Assembly (NCBI RefSeq): GCF_020037025.1
Contig: NZ_JAIQLH010000007.1
Location: 1 to 61,441, forward strand
Length of the DNA stretch: 61,441 bases
Reading direction: 5' to 3'
Source: Streptomyces huiliensis
Lineage (GTDB): Bacteria; Actinomycetota; Actinomycetes; Streptomycetales; Streptomycetaceae
Shown here: one piece after another, positions 49,800-58,151 of the stretch
Numbering within the stretch: the stretch's first letter is position 1
Layout of the letters: each line of letters begins with the position of its first letter
Notes under the pieces: generated by a model
Database searches by the model: none
What the model was told of the DNA's origin: nothing
What the model saw: only the letters and a program-made list of their open reading frames with translations
Position numbers and translations under genes: made by a program

Positions 49800-51095
49800 T
49801 CAGCCCCTGATGTGCCCGTCGCCCGTGACGATGTACTTGGTCGAGGTCAGCTCGGGCAGCCCCATCGGTCCGCGCGCGTGCAGCTTCTGGGTGGAGATCC
49901 CGATCTCCGCGCCGAAGCCGAACTGGCCGCCGTCGGTGAACCGCGTCGACGCGTTCACCGCGACCGTCGTGGAGTCCACCAGTTGGGTGAACCGGCGGGC
50001 CGCCTGCTGCGAGGTGGTGACGATCGCCTCCGTGTGTCCGGAGGACCACCGCCGGATGTGCCGCACGGCGTCGTCCAGCGAGTCCACCACCGCGGCCGCG
50101 ATGTCGTAGGAGAGGTACTCGGTCGCCCAGTCCTCCTCCGTGGCGGGCACCACGGTCGCCTTCGTCCCGCCGGCCAGCGCCCGCACCCGCTCGTCGGCGT
50201 GCACCGTCACGCCGGCCTCCGCCAGGGCGTCCAGCGCGGCGGGCAGCAGGCGCTCGGCGATGTCCCGGTGGACGAGGAGGGTCTCGGCGGCGTTGCAGAC
50301 GCTGACGCGGTGCGCCTTGGAGTTGACGAGCACCCGGACCGCCGTGTCGAGGTCGGCGTCGGCGTCCACGTACACGTGGCAGTTGCCGGTGCCCGTCTCG
50401 ATCACCGGGATCGTGGACTCCTCGACGACGGTCCGGATCAGCGAGGCGCCGCCGCGCGGGATCAGCACGTCGACCAGGCCGCGGGCGCGCATCAGCTCCT
50501 TCACGGACTCCCGGCTCTCCCCCGGCACCAGCTGCACGGCGTCCGCCGGCAGCCCCGCGCCCGCCACCGCGTCGCGGACGACGGACACCAGGGCGGTGTT
50601 CGACGCGTACGCCGAGGAGGACCCGCGCAGCAGGACCGCGTTGCCGGACTTCAGGCAGAGCGCGGCGGCGTCCACCGTCACGTTCGGCCGCGCCTCGTAG
50701 ACGATCCCGACGACGCCGAGCGGCACCCGGACCTGCCGCAGGTCGATGCCGTTGGGCAGGGTGGAGCCGCGCACCACCTCGCCGACCGGGTCGGGCAGGC
50801 CCGCCACGCTGCGCACGTCCGCGGCGATGGCCAGGACCCGCTCGGGGGTGAGCGTCAGCCGGTCGACGACGCCCTCGGCGGTGCCGGCGGCGCGCGCCCG
50901 GGCGACGTCCTCGGCGTTGGCGGCCACGATGTCGGCGGTCCGCGCCTCCAGCGCGTCGGCGACGGCGAGCAGCGCCGCGTCCTTGGCCGCGCGTGGCAGC
51001 GGCGCGAGCTCGGCGGCGGCGGTACGGGCGCGGGCCGCGGCGCGGAGCACGGGGGACTCGGGGAGGTCGCTGGAGGTGGGGGTGTCGCTGCTCAT
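49800..51095 (-). CDS. proA: Glutamate-5-semialdehyde dehydrogenase (gamma-glutamyl phosphate reductase)
   Basis: A 431-residue enzyme of proline synthesis. It reduces gamma-glutamyl phosphate with NADPH. The family segments are [38 protein letters not shown] and the cysteine region [11 protein letters not shown], with the end [18 protein letters not shown] 51095 is the start. The conserved gene at 51186 and proB lie upstream on the same strand, but the gap of 246 bases before proB leaves room for separate promoters. Confidence 0.96.
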   Translation of the reverse strand: MSSDTPTSSDLPESPVLRAAARARTAAAELAPLPRAAKDAALLAVADALEARTADIVAANAEDVARARAAGTAEGVVDRLTLTPERVLAIAADVRSVAGLPDPVGEVVRGSTLPNGIDLRQVRVPLGVVGIVYEARPNVTVDAAALCLKSGNAVLLRGSSSAYASNTALVSVVRDAVAGAGLPADAVQLVPGESRESVKELMRARGLVDVLIPRGGASLIRTVVEESTIPVIETGTGNCHVYVDADADLDTAVRVLVNSKAHRVSVCNAAETLLVHRDIAERLLPAALDALAEAGVTVHADERVRALAGGTKATVVPATEEDWATEYLSYDIAAAVVDSLDDAVRHIRRWSSGHTEAIVTTSQQAARRFTQLVDSTTVAVNASTRFTDGGQFGFGAEIGISTQKLHARGPMGLPELTSTKYIVTGDGHIRG

Positions 51096-51185
51096 GGGGA
51101 CGCAGCTTAGTTGCGGCCGGGCCGGTCGTGCGCGGACCGCTCACCCCTCGGACGGAGCCGCGGGACGCCCCGGGCCCGCCACCGC

Positions 51186-51686
51186 TCAGAACGGGTGCAC
51201 CCCCACCGGCGCGGCCGGCAGCGGGCCGCAGCCCTCCGCCACCCGCTGGTGGTACGTCTCGCGGTCGATGACCTCCAGACCGACGATCTCCCACGGCGGC
51301 AGCCGGGCCGTCGAGCGGTGCTCGCCCCAGAGCCGCAGGGCGACGGCGGCCGCGTCGTGCAGGTCGCGGGCCTCCTCCCAGTACCGGATCTCGGCGTGGT
51401 CGTTGGCGTAGCGGCTGGTGAGGAGGAAGGGGTGGTCGTGGGCGAGCTGCTCCAGCGCCCGCCGGACCTCGCCGAGCGGCGCCTCGGCCCCCGAGACGCT
51501 GAGGGTGACGTGCCACAGCCGGGACCCGCCGGGGCCGCCGGAGCCGTCCGATCGGCCCGTGCCGGCGTCCTCCCCCGTGCCGTGCGCCCCGACGCTGGTC
51601 AGGACGGGCTCCTCCCCCGCGGCCCGCGGGATGCGGGAGACCGATCCCCCGCCTCGGGGCGGGGCCCCTGGGCGCCCTCGTCTCAC
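51186..51686 (-). CDS. Conserved hypothetical protein between proB and proA
   Basis: A 166-residue protein with no recognized family. The first 55 residues are low complexity. The conserved-looking part is LWHVTLSVSGAEAPLGEVRR, ALEQLAHDHPFLLTSRYAND and HAEIRYWEEARDLHDAAAVA, ending VGVHPF. GTG 51686 follows GGGAGG. No membrane segment is seen. The location between proB and proA makes cotranscription with proA likely (90-base gap). Confidence 0.72.
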   Translation of the reverse strand: MRRGRPGAPPRGGGSVSRIPRAAGEEPVLTSVGAHGTGEDAGTGRSDGSGGPGGSRLWHVTLSVSGAEAPLGEVRRALEQLAHDHPFLLTSRYANDHAEIRYWEEARDLHDAAAVALRLWGEHRSTARLPPWEIVGLEVIDRETYHQRVAEGCGPLPAAPVGVHPF

Positions 51687-51932
51687 CGGCGGCCTCCCTG
51701 TCTGGCCGGCCCCGTGCGCGTCTGCGGCGGAGCCGTGTCGTGCTGGTTCTCCCGCGTGCCGGTTTCCCCGTCCGGGCCCGGACCCGGCCTTAAAAGTTGA
51801 CCAGCCCGGGGACGGCCGCGGGGTGGTTTTCCGGAAAGGCCGGAAGAAAGGCTGGACTTACCTCGGGACGGGCCTCGGCCCGCGCCCGGATGCCGTACCT
51901 TTTCCCGCCGCCTCCGGTCCCACCCCCATCGG

Positions 51933-53129
51933 TCAGGAGTGGAGGACGACCAGATCGTCCCGGTGCACGACCTCGCGCTCGTACTCGGGCCCGAGCTCGC
52001 GGGCCAGGTCCCGGGTGGAGCGGCCGAGGAGCTGCGGGATCTCCCCCGCGTCGTACGCGACCAGCCCGCGGGCCACCGCGCGGCCCGCGCCGTCCCGCAG
52101 CTCGACCGGGTCGCCCGCGCTGAACTCGCCCTCGACGGCCGCGATGCCCGCCGGCAGCAGCGACCCGGTGCCCTGGACGACCGCGCGCACCGCGCCGTCG
52201 TCGAGCGTGAGCGCGCCGCGCGGGGTGGAGGCGTGCGCCAGCCAGAGCAGCCGGTCGGCGGAGCGGCGGCCGGTGCGGTGGAAGAGGGTGCCGGTGGGCC
52301 GGCCGAGGAGGGCGTCGGCGGCGCGGCTGGCGGAGGTGAGGACGACCGGGATGCCCGCGGCGGCGGCGATCCGGGCGGCCTCGACCTTGGTCACCATGCC
52401 GCCGGTGCCGACGCCGGCCTTGCCGGCGCTGCCGATGGAGACGCCTTCGAGGTCGGCGGGGCCGGTGACCTCGGCGATCCGCGAGGTGCCCGGGGTGCTG
52501 GGGTCGCCGTCGTAGAGGCCGTCCACGTCCGAGAGGAGGACGAGCAGGTCGGCGCGGACGAGGTGGGCGACGAGCGCGGCGAGCCGGTCGTTGTCGCCGA
52601 ACCGGATCTCGTCCGTGGCCACCGTGTCGTTCTCGTTGACGACCGGGACCGCGCCCATGGCCAGCAGCTGGTCCAGCGTCCGGCGGGCGTTGCGGTAGTG
52701 CGCGCGCCGGCTGGTGTCGTCGGTGGTCAGCAGGACCTGCCCGACGCGGCGGCCGTAGCGGGCGAAGGACGCGGTGTAGCGGGCGACCAGCAGCCCCTGG
52801 CCGACGCTGGCGGCGGCCTGCTGGCGGGCCAGGTCCTTCGGCCGCCGGTCGAGGCCCAGCGGCGCCAGGCCGGCCGCGATGGCACCGGACGAGACGAGGA
52901 CGATCTCCTTGCCGGCCGCGGTGTCGCCCAGAATCCGGGCCAGGACGTCGACGAGCGCGTCAACCCGGTCGGCGTCCAGTCCCCCTCCCGCGGTGGTGAG
53001 AGAGGACGAGCCCACCTTGACCACGATCCTGCGGGCGCCGGTGACCTCCGGCCGGATCCCTCCGTCCGTCCCGGTCTCCGTACCGCTCGCCGTCCCGTCC
53101 GCCGTCCCTGCCCGCACTGTGCTCCGCAC
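51933..53129 (-). CDS. proB: Glutamate 5-kinase
   Basis: A 398-residue kinase for the first step of proline synthesis. The AAK domain begins RRIVVKVGSSSLT (about 34-46), with SSGAIAAGL and VNENDTVATDEIRFGDNDRL as substrate and feedback sites. The PUA domain is at the end (about 305-380; VQGTGSLLPAGIAAVEGEF). GTG 53129 is preferred; GTG 53117 is possible. The frame is open further upstream, but that sequence is not kinase-like. A TagF-like gene is divergent, 229 bases away. Confidence 0.95.
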   Translation of the reverse strand: MRSTVRAGTADGTASGTETGTDGGIRPEVTGARRIVVKVGSSSLTTAGGGLDADRVDALVDVLARILGDTAAGKEIVLVSSGAIAAGLAPLGLDRRPKDLARQQAAASVGQGLLVARYTASFARYGRRVGQVLLTTDDTSRRAHYRNARRTLDQLLAMGAVPVVNENDTVATDEIRFGDNDRLAALVAHLVRADLLVLLSDVDGLYDGDPSTPGTSRIAEVTGPADLEGVSIGSAGKAGVGTGGMVTKVEAARIAAAAGIPVVLTSASRAADALLGRPTGTLFHRTGRRSADRLLWLAHASTPRGALTLDDGAVRAVVQGTGSLLPAGIAAVEGEFSAGDPVELRDGAGRAVARGLVAYDAGEIPQLLGRSTRDLARELGPEYEREVVHRDDLVVLHS

Positions 53130-53358
53130 CTCTGCTCTCGCCCGCCGGCCCTGCCGTCTCCTGCCGGAAGCGGCCAATCTACCGCCTGACGATTGTGGTC
53201 GTTCGACCCTATTTTGTGACGGTTGCCGTGACCGAAGATTGCTCCTGGCCCAGCGGCCGTCATACGGTCGGTTGCGGCCGTTGTCCCGACCGTTGTCCCA
53301 TGACGTGTCCGACCCGGTCCATCCCGATCCTTCAGTTCTCCTGCCAGGAGCCCGCCCA

Positions 53359-55461
53359 GTGCCTGCCGGAACAGTCCCCCGCCGAGCCGTACAGGCCGCG
53401 GCGCTACTCACGATGCTGGTGTCTTTCGTACTCCAGCTCGTGGGCGCGCTGCTGCCCAACGTGCCGCTCTTGATCGCCACCTCGGCGGCGGGCCTCGCGC
53501 TCGATCTCTATCTGCAGCACCGCGACCCCGGTCTGCTCGCCCTGCTCGGCAAGGTCCGGTTCGACGTCATGGTGCGGCAGCTGCTGCGCGACATGGTGAT
53601 CATGCTGGGGCTGCTGCGGCTGCACGACGACGGCTCGCTGCGCGACTACGCGCCGGTCTTCGTCGGCGTCGTCCTCTTCTACGCGGCCCACCTCGGCTGC
53701 CAGGCCGTCGCGATCCTGGTCCGCCGCTCGCGCACCCTGCCGTTCGTGACGCGCAACATCGACGCGTCGGGTCTGCACCTGACCGCCGCCCCGCCGCGCA
53801 TCCTGGCCCGCCAGCACGGCCGCCGGCTGGTCCGCTTCGCCGTCCCGGCGACGGTCGGCCTGCTGGTCACCGTGGGCACCGGCAAGGCCGCCGGCGCCAT
53901 GGCCGGTGTCGGCCTGGCCCTGGTCCTGGCCGCCGGCGGACTGCTGTACCTGGCGAGCTGGCTGCGCCCGGCCAAGCGGATCGCCACCGACGAGCAGGCC
54001 ATAGAGTGGCTCGACCGCTGGCTGGCCGAGTACCGCCCGACCGTCGGCATGTACTTCTCCGGCGGCACCAGCTCCGCCTACCAGGCGAACATGTGGCTCT
54101 CCACGCTCGCCCAGCTCGACGGCAAGCCGATCATCGTGCTGCGCGAGCGCTTCATGGTGAAGAAGATCGACGCCACGGACATCCCGATCGTCTGCATCCC
54201 CAAGGTCCACCACCTGATGGCCCTGGAGCAGTCGACCCTGAAGGTGCTGCTGCACCCGTCGAACTCCGGCAAGACCTCGCAGGTCCTGCGCATGCCGTCG
54301 ATCAAGCACGCCTTCATCAACCACGGCGAGAGCGACAAGCTCTCCAGCTGCAACCCGTACTCCAAGGCGTACGACGAGATCTGGGTCGCCGGTCCGGCCG
54401 CGCGCGAGCGCTACCAGCTCGCCGACATCGGCGTCGACGACCGGGACGTCGTCGAGGTCGGCCGTCCGCAGCTGGCCCCGATCCGGCCGTACGCGGGCGC
54501 ACCGACCCGCCCGTTCACCACCGTCCTGTACGCCCCCACCTGGGAGGGCTGGGACGGCAACCCGGGCAACACCTCGGTCATGCTGGCCGGCGAGAACATC
54601 GTCCGCGAGCTGCTCGCCGACCCCGCCGTCCGGCTGCTCTACAAGCCGCACCCGATGACCGGCTCCGTCGACCCGCGCGCGGGTGAGGCGAACCGCCGCA
54701 TCAAGGACATGATCCGCGAGGCCAACGAGCGCCGCGAGGGCCCGCGCCCCGGCCCGGAGGCCGCCGCCGAGCTGGAGCGGATGACCGCCGAGCTCCAGGC
54801 GCTCACCACCAGCACCTTCCGCCCCAGCGTGGACGAGGCCGAGCGGATGCTCGTCCAGACCGCCCCCGAGCCGGGCCGGTCCGCGGCGGTCGAGGCCGCC
54901 ACGGCCGCCTGGGAGGCGGCGTACTGGGCCTCGCTGCCCGAGTGGGAGCACCAGATCGTCACCGGCCCGCGGCCGGCGCTGTTCAGCTGCTTCAACCAGG
55001 CCGACGTGCTGATCAGCGACGTCTCCAGCGTCGTCTCCGACTACCTGATCAGCGAGAAGCCGTACGCGGTGGCCAACACCAGCGGGATGAGCGAGGAGGA
55101 GTTCCTCGCGAACTTCCCGACCGTCACCGCGGCCACCATCCTGACGCCCGACGGCTCCGGCGTCCACGCGCTGCTCGCCGCGGTCCGCGACCCGCGCCTG
55201 GACCGCCTCGCCGAGGCCCGCGCCCAGCTCAAGGTCCAGCTCCTCGGCCCGTCCGACCCGCCGTCCCTCGTCCGCTTCAACCAGGCGGCCCTGGACCTGG
55301 CCCACGAGGCCGACGAGCGCGCGGCGCGCGTCGCCGCCCGTGCGGCCGCGTCCGAGATTCCCGGCCAGCGGGAGGGCGCCGGCGCCCTTCTCCCGGGCGA
55401 GGAGGCGGCTCCCGCCCCTGGGGGCGGGAACGACTGGTTCAGCCCGGCACAGGGCCGCTGA
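53359..55461 (+). CDS. CDP-glycerol glycerophosphotransferase (TagF-like) family protein
   Basis: A 700-residue membrane-associated protein for wall glycopolymer synthesis. Several N-terminal hydrophobic helices (about 20-170; LLTMLVSFVLQLVGALLPNV, PATVGLLVTVGTGK) are followed by the transferase domain. Its motifs are FINHGESDKLS, VLYAPTWEGWD, LLYKPHPMTGS and DVLISDVSSVVSDYLI. GTG 53359 has AGGAG eight bases upstream, which decides the start. It is the only plus-strand gene in the proB-obgE stretch. Streptomycetes have spore-wall teichoic-acid-like genes at this locus (from memory). The exact product is unknown. Confidence 0.88.
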   Translation: MPAGTVPRRAVQAAALLTMLVSFVLQLVGALLPNVPLLIATSAAGLALDLYLQHRDPGLLALLGKVRFDVMVRQLLRDMVIMLGLLRLHDDGSLRDYAPVFVGVVLFYAAHLGCQAVAILVRRSRTLPFVTRNIDASGLHLTAAPPRILARQHGRRLVRFAVPATVGLLVTVGTGKAAGAMAGVGLALVLAAGGLLYLASWLRPAKRIATDEQAIEWLDRWLAEYRPTVGMYFSGGTSSAYQANMWLSTLAQLDGKPIIVLRERFMVKKIDATDIPIVCIPKVHHLMALEQSTLKVLLHPSNSGKTSQVLRMPSIKHAFINHGESDKLSSCNPYSKAYDEIWVAGPAARERYQLADIGVDDRDVVEVGRPQLAPIRPYAGAPTRPFTTVLYAPTWEGWDGNPGNTSVMLAGENIVRELLADPAVRLLYKPHPMTGSVDPRAGEANRRIKDMIREANERREGPRPGPEAAAELERMTAELQALTTSTFRPSVDEAERMLVQTAPEPGRSAAVEAATAAWEAAYWASLPEWEHQIVTGPRPALFSCFNQADVLISDVSSVVSDYLISEKPYAVANTSGMSEEEFLANFPTVTAATILTPDGSGVHALLAAVRDPRLDRLAEARAQLKVQLLGPSDPPSLVRFNQAALDLAHEADERAARVAARAAASEIPGQREGAGALLPGEEAAPAPGGGNDWFSPAQGR

Positions 55462-55502
55462 CGCGGTTCTCACGTACGTGAGGGCGGGACTGGGGTGTGA
55501 TG

Positions 55503-55632
55503 CCCCGGTCCCGCCCTTTCGCCGTTTCCTGGGGGCTGCGCTCCAGACCCCTTGTCCGCGCGGAGCGCGGTTTCAGGGGGCGCGGGGCACTCCCCGCAGA
55601 AACGGAGAAAGGGCGGGTCCGGGGCGAAAAAC
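55503..55632. repeat. Streptomycete intergenic repeat, inverted double copy 4
   Basis: Two halves face each other. CCCCGGTCCCGCCCTTTCGC at the left is mirrored by AAACGGAGAAAGGGCGGGTC at the right, with the CCGCGCGGAGCGCGG hairpin in between. The whole can fold into one long stem. It lies between the convergent TagF-like gene and obgE and may stop transcription from both. Confidence 0.75.
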
Positions 55633-55660
55633 CCCGGGCACCCGCCCGATCACCGGACCG

Positions 55661-57100
55661 TTACGCGAACGGATCGAACCCCTGATACTCCTGCTCCGCC
55701 TCGTCCCGCTCGGCCTGCCGATCCCGGCGCCGCTGCGCCGCGGGCCGCGGCGCCTCGAGCCGGTGGTCCTCACCACGCCGACCGAGCATCTCCGCACCGG
55801 CGGCCATCGTCGGCTCCCAGTCGAAGACGACCGCGTCCTCCTCGGCCCCGATGGCGACGCCGTCGCCCGCGCGGGCCCCGGCCTTCATCAGCTCGTCCTC
55901 GACACCGAGGCGGTTGAGGCGGTCGGCCAGGTAGCCGACGGCCTCGTCGTTGTTGAAGTCGGTCTGCCGCACCCAGCGCTCCGGCTTCTCACCGCGCACC
56001 CGGTAGATGCCGTCGTCCTCCAGCGTGACGGTGAAGCCCGCGTCGTCCACGGCCTTGGGCCGGATGACGATACGGGTCGCCTCCTCCTTCGGCTTGGCGG
56101 CGCGCGCCTCGGCGACGATGCCGGCGAGGGCGAAGGAGAGCTCCTTCAGGCCCTGCCGGGAGACGGCCGACACCTCGAAGACGCGCAGGCCGCGGGCCTC
56201 CAGGTCGGGCCGGATCATGTCGGCGAGGTCCTGGCCGTCGGGGATGTCGACCTTGTTGAGGACGACGATCCGCGGCCGGTTCTCCAGCCCGCCGTACTCC
56301 TTGAGCTCCTCCTCGATCACGTCGAGGTCGCTCAGCGGGTCGCGCTCGGACTCCAGCGTCGCCGTGTCCAGCACGTGCACCAGCACGGAGCAGCGCTCGA
56401 CGTGCCGCAGGAACTCCAGGCCGAGCCCCTTGCCCTGGCTGGCGCCGGGGATCAGGCCGGGGACGTCGGCGATGGTGTAGACGGTCGAGCCGGCCGTCAC
56501 GACGCCGAGGTTCGGGACGAGCGTGGTGAACGGGTAGTCGGCGATCTTGGGCTTCGCGGCGGAGAGCACCGAGATCAGCGAGGACTTGCCGGCGCTCGGG
56601 TAGCCGACGAGCGCCACGTCGGCGACGGTCTTCAGCTCCAGGACGATGTCCTGGACGTCGCCGGGCACGCCGAGCAGCGCGAAGCCGGGCGCCTTGCGGC
56701 GGGCCGAGGCCAGCGCGGCGTTGCCGAGGCCGCCGCGGCCGCCCTGGGCGGCGATGTAGGTGGTGCCCTGGCCGACGAGGTCCGCGAGGACGTTCCCGCG
56801 CTTGTCGAGCACGACGGTGCCGTCCGGCACCGGCAGGACCAGGTCCTGACCGTCCTTGCCGGAGCGGTTGCCGCCCTCGCCCGGCTTGCCGTTGGTGGCC
56901 TTGCGGTGCGGGCTGTGGTGGTAGTCCAGGAGGGTGGTGACGGACTGGTCGACGACCAGGATCACGTCGCCGCCGCGACCGCCGTTGCCGCCGTCCGGGC
57001 CGCCGAGCGGCTTGAACTTCTCACGGTGCACGGAGGCGCAGCCATGGCCTCCGTTACCCGCGGCGACATGCAGCTCGACGCGGTCCACGAAGGTGGTCAT
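55661..57100 (-). CDS. obgE: GTPase ObgE/CgtA
   Basis: A 479-residue essential GTPase in 50S assembly; in Streptomyces it also affects the start of aerial growth. The glycine-rich Obg fold covers about 1-158 ([19 protein letters not shown]). The G domain has [10 protein letters not shown] (G1), DVPGLIPGA (G3) and NKVDIPDG (G4). The OCT domain (about 345-425) and an acidic, charged tail follow. ATG 57100 is the start. It follows rpmA after a hairpin. Confidence 0.96.
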   Translation of the reverse strand: MTTFVDRVELHVAAGNGGHGCASVHREKFKPLGGPDGGNGGRGGDVILVVDQSVTTLLDYHHSPHRKATNGKPGEGGNRSGKDGQDLVLPVPDGTVVLDKRGNVLADLVGQGTTYIAAQGGRGGLGNAALASARRKAPGFALLGVPGDVQDIVLELKTVADVALVGYPSAGKSSLISVLSAAKPKIADYPFTTLVPNLGVVTAGSTVYTIADVPGLIPGASQGKGLGLEFLRHVERCSVLVHVLDTATLESERDPLSDLDVIEEELKEYGGLENRPRIVVLNKVDIPDGQDLADMIRPDLEARGLRVFEVSAVSRQGLKELSFALAGIVAEARAAKPKEEATRIVIRPKAVDDAGFTVTLEDDGIYRVRGEKPERWVRQTDFNNDEAVGYLADRLNRLGVEDELMKAGARAGDGVAIGAEEDAVVFDWEPTMAAGAEMLGRRGEDHRLEAPRPAAQRRRDRQAERDEAEQEYQGFDPFA

Positions 57101-57147
57101 AGCGGGTTGCCTCCGATACGTAGGTGGGGGTTTGTCTGTTGTAACGC

Positions 57148-57197
57148 AGCGAGGGCGGACCCGCTTCCCCGCAGGGGAAGGGAGGTCCGCCCTCGCT
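57148..57197 (-). terminator. Hairpin between rpmA and obgE
   Basis: AGCGAGGGCGGACC pairs fully with GGTCCGCCCTCGCT, and the loop holds a CTTCCCC/GGGGAAG stem. On the minus strand it is followed by GCGTTACAAC. It probably ends or reduces rplU-rpmA transcripts before obgE. Confidence 0.75.
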
Positions 57198-57228
57198 GTA
57201 TCGCTCTACGGAAGCCGTGATCGGGAGA

Positions 57229-57483
57229 TCAGGCGACCGGAACGATGTTGACGACCTTGCGGCCACGGTGGGTGCCGAACTGCACCGCACCGGCGTTCAG
57301 CGCGAACAGCGTGTCGTCGCCACCGCGACCGACACCGGCACCCGGGTGGAAGTGGGTGCCGCGCTGGCGGACCAGGATCTCACCGGCGCTGACGACCTGA
57401 CCGCCGAAGCGCTTGACGCCGAGCCGCTGAGCGTTGGAGTCGCGACCGTTCCGGGTGGACGATGCGCCCTTCTTGTGTGCCAT
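57229..57483 (-). CDS. rpmA: 50S ribosomal protein L27
   Basis: An 84-residue basic protein near the peptidyl transferase centre. It reads [20 protein letters not shown] at the start, and [20 protein letters not shown] further on. There is no N-terminal extension of the type processed in Firmicutes. It is 14 bases downstream of rplU. Confidence 0.97.
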   Translation of the reverse strand: MAHKKGASSTRNGRDSNAQRLGVKRFGGQVVSAGEILVRQRGTHFHPGAGVGRGGDDTLFALNAGAVQFGTHRGRKVVNIVPVA

Positions 57484-57497
57484 GTCTCCTCAGTCCC

Positions 57498-57818
57498 TTA
57501 CTTCGCGGCCGTCGGGATGCCGGTGATCTTCAGCGCGGTGTACTGCTGGCGGTGACCAATCCGCTTGCGGTAACCGGTCTTGTTCTTGTACTTCAGGATG
57601 TCGATCTTGGCACCCTTGTGGTGGTCCACGATCTCGGCCTGAACCTTGATGCCCGCCAGGACCCACGGGTCGCTGGTGACGGACTCGCCGTCGACGACGA
57701 GCAGCGTCGAGAGCTCGACCGCGTCGCCAACCTTGCCGTCGGAAATCTTGTCAACCTCGACGATGTCGCCGACAGCCACCTTGTGCTGACGACCACCGCT
57801 ACGCACGACTGCGTACAC
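57498..57818 (-). CDS. rplU: 50S ribosomal protein L21
   Basis: A 106-residue 23S rRNA-binding protein. The family start [18 protein letters not shown] and the end [19 protein letters not shown] are present. GTG 57818 is the start; the upstream open frame (to 57965) is not L21. It forms an operon with rpmA, 14 bases apart. Confidence 0.96.
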   Translation of the reverse strand: MYAVVRSGGRQHKVAVGDIVEVDKISDGKVGDAVELSTLLVVDGESVTSDPWVLAGIKVQAEIVDHHKGAKIDILKYKNKTGYRKRIGHRQQYTALKITGIPTAAK

Positions 57819-58151
57819 GCGGATCTCACTCTCGCTAGTAATCGGGACCTCTGATGCCAGCCGCTCAGACGGGCGGAGCCCGTGCTGTCCGAGTGGACGA
57901 GCGGCCTCTCCCGGCGGACCGGGAGGGATTTGCTCAGGGGTAGGCGTACAGACGCCGAATGGCAAGGTTACGGGCCACCGGGCAAGGGGTCAAACCGGGT
58001 CCTTATCAGCCCGTTGGGGGTGCCCCCTCTGGGGGAGTCTGAGGACAACCGCGCGGAGCGCGGTTTCGGGGGTGCGGGGGCAGAGCCCCCGCAAGGAACG
58101 GAGAAAGGGCGGGACAGGGGCACCCCCATCCCGCCCTTCCAGGGCGGACCC
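57819..58151. other. Non-coding gap between rne and rplU
   Basis: No gene is seen in these 333 bases. It holds the rplU leader region, with the inverted match GCCGCTCAGACGGGCGG near 57857, and an intergenic repeat at 58013-58128. No clear promoter could be fixed by eye. Confidence 0.6.
58013..58128 (+). repeat. Streptomycete intergenic repeat, copy 5
   Basis: GGGGGTGCCCCC, CTGGGGGAGTCTGAGGAC, CCGCGCGGAGCGCGG, then the hairpin GCGGGGGCAGAGCCCCCGC and AAAGGGCGGGACAGGGGCAC. It is the most complete copy. It lies just beyond the rne stop. Confidence 0.75.

Noticed and set aside
51687..51932. Regulatory RNA in the gap after proB
   Set aside because: There are a few AT-rich bases (TTAAAAGTTGACC) but no convincing hairpin-terminator pair or conserved motif.
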